From: Capsicum annuum
Taxonomy: Eukaryota > Streptophyta > Magnoliopsida > Solanales > Solanaceae
Assembly (NCBI RefSeq): GCF_002878395.1
Contig: NW_025850773.1
Coordinates: forward strand, 1-64,000
Reading direction: 5' to 3'
DNA length: 64,000 nt
Position numbers and translations under genes: made by a program
In this document: one piece after another, positions 22,221 through 34,298 of the stretch
Layout: every line of letters starts with the position of its first letter
Numbering within the stretch: position 1 is the stretch's first letter
The notes under the pieces: generated by a model
Seen by the model: the letters and a program-made list of their open reading frames with translations, nothing else
Told to the model about the DNA's origin: nothing
Database searches by the model: none

Positions 22221-22929
22221 GTACCCCATAAGCCCAGACCCATTGCATCTTTCCTACAGGCATCGCACATACCGGTCATTTCTGTGCTAGTCAACAAACA
22301 CTCGATGTATACAAGCGAGTACAACCCACACGCTGCACCGATCTATTTTTTTTAAAGCTAGATGCTCTTATTTCGGCCTTTAAAAACCCGTAATTCCTTC
22401 CTCAAGATTTTCGCCAGTAAACGATCCTTCAGTTTACTCTGTGTCAATAACTTAGGAAACAACTTCAAGAGTGTCTGCATGTGGTTTAAAAACGTGTCCT
22501 CACTGAAGACAGGTAAGTTTCAGTCATAAACCTTAATCTTTCCCTCATAGAGTAGTATCTCAAAAATGAGAAAATATTTGACTTTCACGTTCATGACTGG
22601 AAGGATACTCTTTGCCTTGATCCAACTCTTGCCATATGGATATGGCCTCTTCTCTCTAACATATTTAATCACATCTTCATCCCATTGGAATGTAGAAACA
22701 AACTTATCAAATCCCCAACCACTAGAATCAAATAGCTTACAGAGATCATCATACCTATTCTTGAAATTTTTGTAGAAGTTAAGGTCCATTATCCTATCGG
22801 CCACGCCATAAGCATCCTGGTACGCAAATTGCCTGCCCCTTATGAGGCAGAGAATTTCATCAACATACTATGGTATAGGAAGATAATTTTTAAATAGGTT
22901 AGTAATTGTAAAGAATAAAAACACAGTAA

Positions 22930-23075
22930 AAAGAATCTATTGCAGAGGGTTCTCTGAATTAGTTCAAAAATTACCCAGCTAACGCAACTTATGCAACAGA
23001 TATGTATTATGTTACAAAAAAATACCAAGCTGTTGCAACAGATTACACATCCGTAGCATAGATTTTGCTTCATGG
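22930..23075. repeat. palindromic-core repeats in unit B intron
   Basis: Short copies of GCAACAGAT / ATCTGTTGC lie between two unit B exons, matching the intron location seen in unit A. Confidence 0.5.
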
Positions 23076-23989
23076 ATTAGATTGGAAGGCTAGGTTAGCA
23101 AAAGTAAAATTACATTGTCCTCGTACCACTCACACATATTTGTCATATTTGTGAAGTCTTTGTCGGCAAATGAATGCATGGTGTATTCTTTTTGAACCTT
23201 CATCTTGTCATATATGATTTCCTCCAGTTCCTTCTTCTTCTCCTTGCCAAGTTCTGTAAATACGTCCACCTTCTTCAGCAGTCCCTGAACTTCAACAACT
23301 CTTAGAGCGAGAGGAGTTGTAATTTTTTCTATTTTTAGAAAGGAGAGAATTTGTCTAATGTTTCTTCTCTTCCTTCTAATCGCCACTGTAGGAGTGCATG
23401 GCTCCCTTACCTTGTTGGATGGTATGACACCCCTTCTAGATTCAACTTCTTGGTAGCTTCAGCAGTAGCCTCTAGCTTTTCAAAGAGTTTATCTTATCTG
23501 TCCTTGCACACTTTGTATTTGTAATAAGAATATGAAAGTGAAGAGGGGTGAGAGGGACCACTATAAAGGTAGGAGGAATCGGTGTAGGGGTGAGAGGGAC
23601 CTGTGCAAGGGGTGTTTTCAAACATACTTATTTTTTGCTGAGCACCAACATGCTCATAATCATGGATGGCAGTAGCAGCAGCATCAGGATGGCTGTTACC
23701 ATCATCAATAACTCCACCAGCAACACCCTTAAAAAAAGCACCCGAATCTATTATATTTTGAGGTTGGTCTTGAAGAACTTCAACATTAGGATGACCTTTC
23801 CTAACTACTCTTCTTATGGATGTTGCTACAACTAATTTCTTCTTTATTAACTTCACCGTTGGGTCTTCTTTTGCATCAACAAGACCTAGAGTAAGAAAAA
23901 AATCATCTCCAACTCATCAACGGTAGGCACGATCGAAGGTTGCACAACCTATAAAAAAGACAGGATGAATTTAAATCATATAATAATAA

Positions 23990-24300
23990 TTTGCAGTCAG
24001 TTGGGTTACATGTTAACACAACCAACTTATGCAATAGATGATCTAGCTGCCACAACAGATGATCTGTATGTCACAACAGATTTATAATATGTTGCATCAG
24101 ATTACCTATATGTTGCATAATTTGCAGTAGATGGGTAATCTAGTAAGTCATGTTCAAAGAATTAGAAGAACAAATGGTTAATCTATTGTGAAACATGGAT
24201 CGTCTGTCACAACAGATTACCCATCTGTTGCACCAGTTGTAGTTGATGGGTAATTTGTTGCAATAGGTGACCTATCTGTTTCAACATCTTTTTTGAGGCA
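23990..24300. repeat. palindromic-core repeats in unit B intron
   Basis: At least eight variants of CACAACAGAT / ATCTGTTGCA in both orientations. The block lies between the DUF1985-containing exons and the 23856-23494 coding stretch of unit B. Confidence 0.65.
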
Positions 24301-25341
24301 AATTATTTTAGTTGAAAGAAGACGTACTGCATCATCCGGAGGGTTAAATAGATCAATATCCTTCTCCATAATTTTTTTTTGCTGCCCTTTGTAGTCGCCA
24401 ACTACCTAAGAATCCTTGGATAAGAAACCTTATCCGTGTAATCCTTGAACTGCTTTCATAGGGGAGGAATGATTTCACATGCCCAAGCCTAAAATATGTA
24501 AACAGGAAGCAAGCAAAAAAAGTCATAATAACTATAACTATATTCAATATAAATTAATGGATGAGTAAAAATAGTGATCAATTTTACCATAAAAGCCCAA
24601 GGAAATTTGTATAATGTGATCGTCCTTGTGGATAAATTTGTCAGTAAATATTCGACAGTCAAGTTGTAGCTGTCATATCCCCAGGGATAATTGTTAAATT
24701 TGTCAAAATCATCAACAAACGCTAACAAATCATCTTCTATGAATAAAATGGAATGGACAAACTAAACTAAGCACAATTTCTCTCTGTAGTGCTTTGGTAT
24801 GTCTTTATCCTTAAGATCTTCCATCAAATCCTCCACTTTGTAGCTACTACGCCCTACAATGTCAAACAACCCATTATTTTTTCCCTTACATTTGTTGGAC
24901 CCTTTGTGGGGTGTTTCCTTGATGAGAGGTTCTTCTGGACGATCGCATCTTAAGCCCATCACTATGGAAAACTCTTTCAATCCAAAATAAATTGGCATAC
25001 CACAATAGTTAATCCAGATTTCATCCATCTTTTTTTCGCCCTCCTTTGGATCTTTATCATCCCCCATAGACTTGATCCTACACTTGAGAAGACCATATAC
25101 AATGCTCATTGGGAAACAGAGAGTGCATTCCTCAGGTAGCTCAAGAAAGTATGCAAAACAGCTCATGTTAAAACGTCCATCTATGTTTTTATTCTTTATA
25201 ATTCTTCTTAATTCATCAAAACATTTCTCTAACTGATATTTAAGTACAAGATCACTAGTTACTTTGTCAGGGTTATCCATCGATATCGCAACTTGAAACT
25301 TGTCGATACTAATGGTTTTAACAGGATATTCCTGAGATTTT

Positions 25342-28153
25342 TGTAACGCCTCGATTTGCTGAACTAGAATGCTACATGGTGCTTATGACCTCGAGGGACC
25401 ATAAGCTAACTCATGACTGATATCTGTACCTGTACACTGTATAATATACATGTAGAATGCGGAAACATGAATAATAGGCCATAGGGTTCAACTGAATAGA
25501 ATATCTGATAAATAATAACATCCATTTAGGGTAACAAATACCCAAAACAATTGAAAGCTGAATCTAAAATCTGAATTAAATCTAAAAGCTTCTAAATACT
25601 ATCTGAAATAAGCAGTTGAAGGAACATGTTTCCAACTAACTTCTTCTAGTAAAAATGAACTGAAATAATGAATGAAATAAGATAATATTATCCTCGAACG
25701 GATGAGGCCTCCCTGCAACTTTGCGACTGGAATGCAACTACTGATCTAGAACTCGTGTCTCTCAACCTATGGTGAAATATGAAAGAAAGGTTCATAGTGC
25801 AAATGCGTCAGTACAACTGGGAGTACTGAGTATACGAGTGAGGTATCTAAATGCAAAAGGGTTTACATGCATGAATAATGCTAATTGACTGACTAATATG
25901 AATATATGAGTACAAACATGCATACATAGTAACTAAAATTGTGAATACATGATATCTGGATTTGTACGATAATACGTGTTTTATTGTTATCTAACATGAC
26001 TGATATTGAAATATTGATAACATGGATGACTTTGTCTGACAGTCCTGAATCTGATGGAACTACCTAAGTTTCATATTATAACTGAATTGACTGTAACCGA
26101 CAGTCTTGGTATACTAAAATCTAAAGAACTATCTGAGTTCTTTTACTGAGACTGGGACTGAAACTGTGGGAGGTAGTTGCTTAACCAACATGCCAAATAA
26201 TGCATATATCTAGGTTGGAGTCCAATCTCTGCCCCGACTAGAAGGGTGTCAATACCGCGCCACTGGTAAGGAAAGCTGTGAGTGACCCTTAGCTGACAGG
26301 TACTTGAATGAGAACGGTGGAAACCCTAAACTAACAGGTTAAGACACCTCATCAAACCTAATCTGGCAGGTTAAGATGTCTCCACCTACACTGGCTATGT
26401 AGTTCTGGAACACAAGGATGACTACGAAGAATCATACCCTAAACTGGCAGGTGAGTTTCCATCCTTGGGTTCACTCGGTTCTAACTTCTACTCCCATCTG
26501 AAGAGACTGAACATGATTTAACTGGATGTACATGGACTGAGTAACTGACTTCCGTTGATTGACGNNNNNNNNNNNNNNNNNNNNNNNNNNNNNNNNNNNN
26601 NNNNNNNNNNNNNNNNNNNNNNNNNNNNNNNNNNNNNNNNNNNNNNNNNNNNNNNNNNNNNNNNGACTGACGGAATAGTACTACTATCTAAGAATTTATT
26701 GAGATCATGAGATTTCTGAGATTTCCTGAGTCACATGACTGAGATCATGAGATTTCTGAGATTTCTGAGATCATGTCTTAACTGAGATATCATGATAACG
26801 TGACATGGCTCTAGGCACACAGCTATATTTTTTGGGTACAAGTACCCCAGGACTCGATGGAAGGAAACTGACACACATAACTAACTTGATCATAAAAATA
26901 GAGTTCACAATTCACCATATCATAAGTAGGGAATTTCACACTAAGCATAGTTCTCAACATCTTACGTATTGAAGGGAAATTCATACAACATGTCTATACT
27001 TGCAAAGCTTTAATATCATGCTCAATCCATATCACAATAATGACGCATATCAATTACGTGGAATTCATGTGAAATCATAAAGCATAGAGCATGGACTTGT
27101 CATTTAAGCACTATTAAATCATGGAACATGAATTCTATCATCCTAGGCTTTTTATCAAACACTTTACATTCATTCTTTTAACTTAGGTGTGTTCTTGAAT
27201 CTCACCATATTAAACCACATAAATATCATGGGTTTCAACTAACAAACACATATACTTCATGAAAAAACCTTTAGATATCATCTTGAAACTTAAACAACAA
27301 TCATCATCATGTACATGGTCATATCACAACAAGACAATCAGAATATAATACTTAAAACATGGTTCTTGAGATCTATGAACAAAATGGATCCATAGATGAA
27401 CACTACGCATACCTTAGAAGGAAGATTCTTGATGATTGATGGAGAAATTTGCTTGAACTTGAATCCCCAATTGAAAACCCTAATGTGTTCTTAAGAGAAT
27501 TTTAAGAGAAAGAGTATGTTTTGGTGAAATAAGGGCTTAATTCCATGTTTATGGAATATATATAGGGGTGGAAAGATGACCCAAATACCCCTCTAGATGC
27601 GTCATTTGATTTCTGTGAAAATTACCCGATTTGAGCCCCCAGCATGACGCGGAGATATCGTGTTACCCCCTGTTTGTGACCTGGAAACTCACCGCGATGT
27701 GGTGGAATTATAGAGAGACACTGGAAATTGACAAACCTCATTTTGACTTACGGCGTGATGCGCCACTGACTGAAATGACGCTGTTGAAACTTTAAATCGC
27801 CATAACTTCTTCACTGGGTGTCCGTTTTAGGTGAATTTGGTATCAACGGAAAGCTTATTCAATTCTCTACAATTTGGAGGGTATAAATCTTCCATAATAA
27901 CACCTATAAACCAAGTTATGCTCATTCAAAGATGACCTATGTGAAATCACATACGAAAACTTGGTGGATTAAAGAGTTCTTAGCTTGGCTTACTCTAAGT
28001 GACTCTTATGAACATGCTTAACACATCATAAGCTCTATTATCACTAGGATAGTCATCCTAATTCATGTAATCCAATATGAATCACAGGATAGGGGGTTTC
28101 ATGTGTAGGAACAACAACTTATTTTCTAGCTTAGAAATATACGGGGTATTACA
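25342..28153 (-). mobile_element. solo LTR or LTR-only insertion inside unit B
   Basis: On the minus strand the insert starts TGTAATACCCCG and ends CGAGGCGTTACA, the inverted TG..CA ends of an LTR. It is flanked by ATTTT on both sides (25337-25341 and 28154-28158). A TATA-like CCTATATATATT lies at 27566-27555, minus strand, with a leader-like region after it. No primer site, gag or pol is seen in 2.8 kb, which favours a solo LTR of a Del/Tekay-like gypsy element. A 100-base gap (26565-26664) hides part of it, so an internal segment cannot be fully excluded. Confidence 0.8.
26565..26664. other. assembly gap of exactly 100 N
   Basis: One hundred unknown bases. The round size suggests a placeholder for a gap of unknown length. 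Short GAGATCATGAGATTTCTGA repeats directly follow (26700-26780), a likely cause of the assembly break. Confidence 1.
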
Positions 28154-28328
28154 ATTTTGATATTAATTCACGCCCTATTGGTGAGAAGGAGGTATCACTT
28201 TCCTTAGCTTCATTTTGTCCCAACTGAGATTGTTTAGGAAGTTCTTCCGAATCAATCTGTACTCTAGCCATTTTTGTTGGGTGGTCAGAATTTGATCCAC
28301 TTTCAGTTTATTTTCTTTTGGGAGACAT

Positions 28329-29019
28329 CTTTTAACTACAAATAATAGAAAAATAAATAATACATTGCATTTGATGTTTGCATAATTTTTTAAAAAAAGA
28401 TAAGATAAATTTCAATAAATTACTCTACGCCACATTACAAAAAAATTCTTCAATGGATAACACATTAGTTGGAACAAATGGGGAATCTGTTTGAAGACCT
28501 ATTTAATATCTCCCAACAGATCTTTCACCTGTTACAATAGATGGACCACTAACACCACAACCAATACCACCAAGACCACCACTAATGCTACCAATACCAA
28601 AATCAAGACCACCGACACCACCACCAAAAACATAAATACCGACATCAACAACAACATTCACCAACAACACCGCAAACACCATCTAACAATGCCACAACAG
28701 TCAACAAAACACTGATAAAAATAAGGATTTTCTTGGGTGCTTCCTACTTTTTTAGCATCAAAACACAAAATTGTTAATCCATTCTCGAAGATAATACTAC
28801 TAAAAATCTTATTTTTCATCATTAACTAAAAGCCCTAATTTTTAGAATAAAAAACAAATGTAGAACTCTTCTCGAACTCTGTTACCTTAGAAGACAGAAA
28901 ATAATGGATACAAGCAAGAATAAAGTCACAAATAACAACTATGTGGTCGGAAATAGGAAGAAAATCGATATGTTTTGAAGGGTTGAGCAATATGTTGAGT
29001 AGTTATTGTCTGTATTTTT

Positions 29020-29052
<33 letters not shown>

Positions 29053-29215
29053 ACTTGAGATTTGAATTGAGGAAAAGTTTTTCCCGCAAATAGATGATAT
29101 GTTGTATGGGTTGATTTGTAATTTTGGAAAAGAATGACAAGCTTTGAAATTGCTAATTTGTCCGAATTGATCATAATTAATTTTTAAAATTTCTAAAGAT
29201 ATAGTTTTTAAAATA
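28329..29215 (-). promoter_or_regulatory. 5' region of unit B
   Basis: Read on the minus strand this has a CT-rich leader with a (CT)n run (complement of 29022-29053), then a GTTGTTG/GGTGGTG-rich stretch (28700-28550) and a few palindromic-core repeats (28540-28450) before ATG 28328. It parallels the region before unit A. Open frames here are repeat artefacts. Confidence 0.4.
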
Positions 29216-30560
29216 TTAAATTAATGAGAACTCATTTCAACTCAGAGTTATCGATTGACGACCTGGGTCGGGATAAAGGCAATACCAACATCATGCAATT
29301 GCAATGACTCAATTGAAGCTGTTGTTAACCTTATGAGCTTATTCATTCATCCCTACTTCCATCTAAATCAATTTAGGTACTATTAATCTTAACATTAAGT
29401 TAATGAGAGTTAATTTTAAATCAGAGTGATCAATCAACGACTCGGGTCGGGATGAACGCAATACCAACATCATGCAATTGCAAAGACTCAATTGAAGTTG
29501 TTGTTGACCCTATGAGCTCATTCATCCTTAGTTCCACCTAAATCAATCTAAGTAATATTAATATTAACATTAAGTTAATAAGATCTTATTTCAACTCAGA
29601 GTGATCAATCTGTGACTCGAGTCGGGATGAATGCAATACCAACACCATGCAATTACAATGACTCAATTGAAGTTGTTGTTGACCCTATGAGCTCATTCAT
29701 CCCTAGTTCCACTCAAATCAATTTAGGTACTATTAATCTTAACATTAAGCTAATGACATATTATTTCAACTCAGAGTGATTGATCTACGACTCAGGTCTG
29801 GATGAGCGCAATACCAATACCATGCAATTGCAATGACTAATTGAAGTAATTGTTGACCCTATAAGATCATTCACCCTTAGTTCTACCTAAATCAATTTAG
29901 ATACTATTAATCTTAATATTAAGTTAGTGAGAGCTCATTTAAACTTGGAGTGATCGATCGACGACTCGGGTCGGGATAAACACAATACGAACACCAATTG
30001 GAAAGACTCAATTGAAGTTGTAGTTGACCCTATGAGCTCATTCATCCCTAGTTCCACCTAAATCAATTTAGGTACTATTAATCTTAACACTAAGTTAATG
30101 AGAACTCATTTCAACTCAGAGTGATCGATCGATGACTCAGATCGGGATGAACGCACTACCAACACCATGAAATTGCAATGACTCAATTGAAGTTGTTGAT
30201 GACCTTATGAGCTCATTCATCCATAGTTCCACCTAAATCAATTTAGGTACTATTAATCTTAACATTAAATTAATGAGAGCTCATTTCAACTAAGAGTGGT
30301 CAATCAAGGACTCGGGTCAGGATGAACGCAATACCAACATCATACAATTGCAAAGACTTAATTGAAGTTGTTGTTTACCCCATGAGCTCATTCATTCATC
30401 CCTAGTTCTACCTAAATAAATTTAGGTACTATTAATCTTAACATTAAGTTAATGAGAGCTCATTTCAACTCAGAGTGATCGAGTACAATACCAACACCAA
30501 TTGCAAAGACTCAATTGAAGTTATTGTTGACCCTATGAACTCATTCATTCATTCATCCCT
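29216..30560. repeat. 177-bp tandem repeat array, 7-8 copies
   Basis: TTAATGAGA..TCATTTCAACTCAGAG recurs at 29221, 29400, 29575 and onward, a 175-179-bp period. Each unit holds GACTCGGGTCGGGATGAACG, CAATTGCAATGACTCAATTG and CATTCATCCCTAGTTCCACC. Copies differ by scattered substitutions and the last is truncated. The monomer size is nucleosome-like and satellite-like. It separates unit B's promoter side from the next minisatellite. Confidence 0.9.
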
Positions 30561-30569
30561 AGCTCCAAC

Positions 30570-31015
30570 TAAATCAATTGCAATGAAATTTGTTAGAACA
30601 AACGACTGAGCTATTGGAAATTTCTAACAGATATTTATATTTGTTGCAATAGATGACATATCTGATTTAATTATCAAATAGACATTTGCATCTGTTATGA
30701 TAGATCACTAAGCTATTGGAAATTTTCAAACAAATATTGATATCTATTGTAACAGATGATATATCTGATTTAATTATCAAATGGACATTTGCACCTGTCC
30801 TCACAGATAACTGAGCTATTGGGATATTTAAATAGATATTGATATCTATTATAGCAGATGACATATCTGATTTAATTATCAAATGGAAATTTGTATTTGT
30901 GATCTATTGGGATTTTTAAACAGATATTTATATCTATTGTAACAGATGATTGTGCTATTGGGATTTTCAAATAAATATTGCTATCTGTTATAACAGATGA
31001 CGTATCTGTTAGAAT
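30570..31015. repeat. ~102-bp repeat with palindromic core, about four copies
   Basis: TCTGATTTAATTATCAAAT occurs at 30661, 30763 and 30866. Each copy also carries ATCTATTGTAACAGATGA-like palindromes. It belongs to the same core family as the arrays in units A and B. Confidence 0.8.
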
Positions 31016-31020
31016 TTTTT

Positions 31021-32181
31021 TTTTCAATTTTAAAGCACTTTGTCCGAGTAGATAAAGTAGTAAGTACTAAAAAATGTGGCAAAAAATGAAGAGTTTCTTT
31101 TTCTTGGATAACTCAAAAATGAGTTCATTGAGTAGTCTTATCTTGTCTTTTCAATGTCACTAGTCTTCCACGTGCCCCTCAAATTATTAATGAATATTAA
31201 TTATATTAATTAATGAATATTGAAAAACCCACATCTACGTACACAATACATCTAGAATTATCTCATCTCTTCTTCAGTTTCATCCCTAAATTTATTTTAT
31301 TCATCTGTCATCTTTTTCTTTCTCTCCTCTTTAGGTTAGGGTTATCACAACCTTTTTTCTCTCTTTTCTCTTCTCTTTCACATAAAGATCCTTTCAGATC
31401 TAAACCTATCCATACCTTTCCTTAGCTAAAATTGTTGTTTTGATTCTCTTTTGACATTAAGGTATGATTTACTATTGCTCTTTCATTCTCGTCTTCTTCT
31501 TTGCAAATTATTTACATCTATTTTTTTTATTTAATTACCATTTACCCATATCATATTTATTTAAAAAAATTGAAGGAACTTTTAATTTTTATATAAACGA
31601 ATCGATAATTTTTATTATAATATGCGAAAAAAGTATTTTGTTGGGAGAAGTTTAAAAACCTTGTTGGCAGTATCATTTTTTTTGTATGTATTTTATTTGT
31701 TTCTTTGTTGTTTATGATGTTATTGATGTTGTTGGTAGGGTTGGGGTTGTTGGAACTTGTGGTATGGTGTCTTTGATGGTGTTGGAACAAAGGATGTTGC
31801 TTCTTTGTTGTTGATGGTGTTGGAATAAATGTTGTTGTTTCTTTGTTGTTGATGTTTTTTATTTGTTGTTTCTTTGTAGTTTATGCTGTTGTTGATGTTT
31901 CAACAGACGGAGCAACTATTGGAACAAATCAAACCACCAGGAAGGCTGGTTTGATGTATTCTAACAGACTCCACATCTGTTGCAACAGACTCCACATCTG
32001 TCGTAACAGACTCCACATTTGATGGAACAGACTCCACATCCGATGCAACAGACTCCACATCTGATGCAACAGACTCTACGTCTATTGCAACAGATGAATA
32101 ATATTTTTCTGTGACATTAATTTTTTTCCTCTTCTTTGTAGATATAAGGAACTGAAATTTGATCAACTTTTGCCCGACTAT
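31021..32181 (+). promoter_or_regulatory. unit C: 5' region resembling units A and B
   Basis: The order is a possible promoter (31080-31210), a CT-rich leader (31250-31420), a GTTGTTG-rich stretch (31680-31895) and a palindromic-core minisatellite (31963-32091). It then has a possible acceptor TTCTTTGTAG followed by ATATAAGGAACTG at about 32140. I could not find a DUF1985 or Ulp1 coding region downstream, so only the family's 5' part is supported here. Confidence 0.35.
31963..32091. repeat. 21-bp minisatellite, about six copies
   Basis: CAGACTCCACATCTGTTGCAA repeats head to tail with small changes (GTCGTAA, GATGGAA, GATGCAA). On the minus strand it reads as a Val-Glu-Ser-Val repeat, which is an artefact. 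Confidence 0.9.
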
Positions 32182-33065
32182 TAGGGGTGTACAAACCGAA
32201 GAAAAAAACTGACTTATGGTTTGGTGTTGGAGAAAAAAATTGATCATTCTTGGTTTGGTTTGTTATTAGCAAAAATAAAATCAAACCGAACCGACATAAT
32301 AAATATATAATTTAATTTCTTATACGTAAAAAATATTACTTATAATCTACTTTCTAATTACTTTTATTACTTTTTTATAATAAGAAAATAGATATATATT
32401 CTTGGCCTTTAATTATAATATTTGTCCATTAGTAACAAATTAATACAAAGCTCAATTTTAATATAAAAACCTAAAACTCTTCAATTGTTTCACTTTAAAT
32501 TTTACTTTGCAAGTTTTCAGAGAGTTCTCATTATTTCCTCATCTTACTTTTCTCATTCTCCTCATTATCAAGTTGTAATTTCGGTTTTTTCTCTTCTTTA
32601 TTTTTTTTTTCTTATGGAATATGTTATAGTTAATTATTTTATGGAGTTAAGATTTTAATAAGTTGTCTCCAATTCTTCATTCTTTAGTAAGCTCACATTT
32701 TATGTGAAGGGAACTTTCAGATAAGCTACTATGACTAGTGACTTAGAAATTGAACCACCGGGTATCCACATAATATTGCTTTGAGAGATAGTAGTTTAGA
32801 CGTCTTAGTAATTTGCCAACTTAATTTTTATTGGAACTACTCTATGACCATTGTTTTTTTATATTTTTGGTAAAAATATTTAATTTTTTTTTCAATCACA
32901 TTATAATTGTAAAAAAGTCAAAATAACCAAAAAATAAAAAAAACTGAAATAAAAAACCCGACTATATATTTGTTTGATTTGGTTTATAGATTTAGAAAAC
33001 CGATGTTATTGGTTTGGTTATATTTTAATGAAAAATCGAACCAACCCGACCTAGGTACACCCCTA
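32182..33065. mobile_element. hAT-type MITE with 8-bp target duplication
   Basis: The ends are TAGGGGTGTAC at 32182 and GTACACCCCTA ending at 33065, a perfect 11-bp inverted repeat. The flanks are CCGACTAT (32174-32181) and CCGACCAT (33066-33073), an 8-bp duplication with one change, as expected for hAT insertion. The AT-rich interior has CAAACCGAAC / GTTTGGTTTG tracts and no transposase. It interrupts the unit C sequence. Confidence 0.85.
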
Positions 33066-33073
33066 CCGACCAT

Positions 33074-34004
33074 CACAAGAGGCTGCAGTAAAGATGGGTT
33101 CGAAGGAATAAGCTGCATGCAAATGGAACCACTTCATATCTGGGAGGTATGTATTATTGATACTATTATTGTGTAAACACACATAGAGTACACTGATTTT
33201 GTGAATGGTATTTTTACCGATTATTCATAGACCATTCAAACAAGATATCTGCAATTTTACCGTTAAGTTTGGTAGGTCCGAACTGATAAGGATGAGGGAC
33301 CATGAATATGATTCTGATACTCTGTTAAGATTTAATGTCGGTTGTTGATCATGTTTATTTGTCAAGCATTATGAAGGGATCTAGTTTTGGTGTCATTGTA
33401 AAGAGATTCAATAGCGATTGGACTAACTTTTAAGGTGCATCGGACTCTGAGAAGGCTTTTGAAGCCTAGCACTGCATCTAACAAGAATAGAAAACCAATA
33501 TAGTTATTGCCCTAGCCTAAATTTATATGGTTGGGTTTCTCGGGGTGATGATTATATGATAGAAGGTGCGGTAGGAGAATGCCTTCGAGGGAAAATGAGT
33601 GGTTGATGAAAGACTATATTATCTGAGAGCTAATTGAAGAGGATACATAGGGTAGAAAGTAACTTCTAGCGAATCTGGCCGATGAAATTATCTTAAAACA
33701 TGAGAAATCTGTATCAAGTGCAAATATGAAAGTATATTCGGTAATGAAAAATCCATCTGTTGTTTTGCTAAGAGAAAAATAGTGTAGATGGTCACTTTGC
33801 TAGGGAGTTGTGATTAGGTAGCATGGTCGGGATTATCACCTAGATAGAAAATAGCAAAACACCAAGAAAGCCACCTTAAGGGAATCGAGGGTTAAAATAT
33901 TGTACAGTAAGTCTAGAAAACTTCCGCCAACAACAAATCCAGTTAAAGTAAGGAATCTAAACGAAGATGATAACTTTTGAATTTTAAATTGCATCTCATG
34001 CCTT
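33074..34004. other. no recognisable gene; possible continuation of unit C
   Basis: Short open pieces exist, but none shows a family I can name, and stops are frequent in all frames. The start continues the sequence interrupted by the MITE. Confidence 0.35.
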
Positions 34005-34062
34005 CTTGTTTGTGGTTTCGATTAGGTCTACTGCTGTTGACCTGATCGGAACCACAAACGAG
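34005..34062 (+). repeat. 24-bp hairpin, fully paired as RNA
   Basis: 34005-34028 pairs with 34039-34062 across a ten-base loop. All 24 positions pair if transcribed from the plus strand, with three as G-U. No gene context explains it. Confidence 0.8.
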
Positions 34063-34266
34063 ATTGAAAAGCAAATTGAGTATCATTACTTCCTTAGCAA
34101 TATGGTTATAATTGATTGTGTTTTATAGTCTTAGCATGCTTTCAACATATTTTGGAGAAGATCAAAGGCTTGCTATAGTATGTGAATTTCGCTAATTTTC
34201 TAGTTTGCTTCTAGCTTCTGATTCTGTATTTAAGCTGGTCGTTGCCATCTTTGAATTTGGTATAGA

Positions 34267-34298
34267 GTTCCTGATCTTTTGTGATCTCGATCAAGAAC
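34267..34298 (+). repeat. 10-bp-stem hairpin
   Basis: GTTCCTGATC (34267-34276) pairs with GATCAAGAAC (34289-34298) with one mismatched position that would be C-A. The loop is twelve bases. It is one of four in the cluster. Confidence 0.5.

Larger units (their letters stand above)
22214..28328 (-). pseudogene. unit B: DUF1985 + Ulp1-type (C48) peptidase gene, split by an LTR insertion
   Basis: On the minus strand the gene opens at ATG 28328 (MSPKRK then a stop) and is interrupted at 28153 by LTR DNA. It resumes at 25341 with DUF1985 at 25280-24762 (FAYFLELPEE, MDEIWINYCGMP, LKEFSIVMGLRC), then YPWGYDSY and FPWAFM with a GTAAAA donor. Then come a 120-codon open stretch (23856-23494), a basic coiled-coil piece (23386-23090) and the C48 part (22804-22214): GKSWIKAKSILPVMN, IKVYDCNLPVF, AACGLYSLVYIE. 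The usual catalytic His is Tyr (codon 22576-22574), while the Asp (VYDC) and Cys (22330-22328) remain. Several stops occur elsewhere. Confidence 0.8.

Noticed and set aside
9650..22856. A shared phrase of about 20 bases around TTATGAGGCAGAGAATTT at 9653 and 22838
   Set aside because: Similarity does not extend into the flanks by eye; at 22838 it is part of unit B coding sequence. A short fragment or chance cannot be told apart.
28491..28715. Thr/Asn-rich open frame
   Set aside because: Simple-sequence ACC/AAC region on the antisense side of unit B's 5' region.
31900..32247. Minus-strand open frame with Val-Glu-Ser-Val repeats
   Set aside because: It is a translation of the 21-bp minisatellite.
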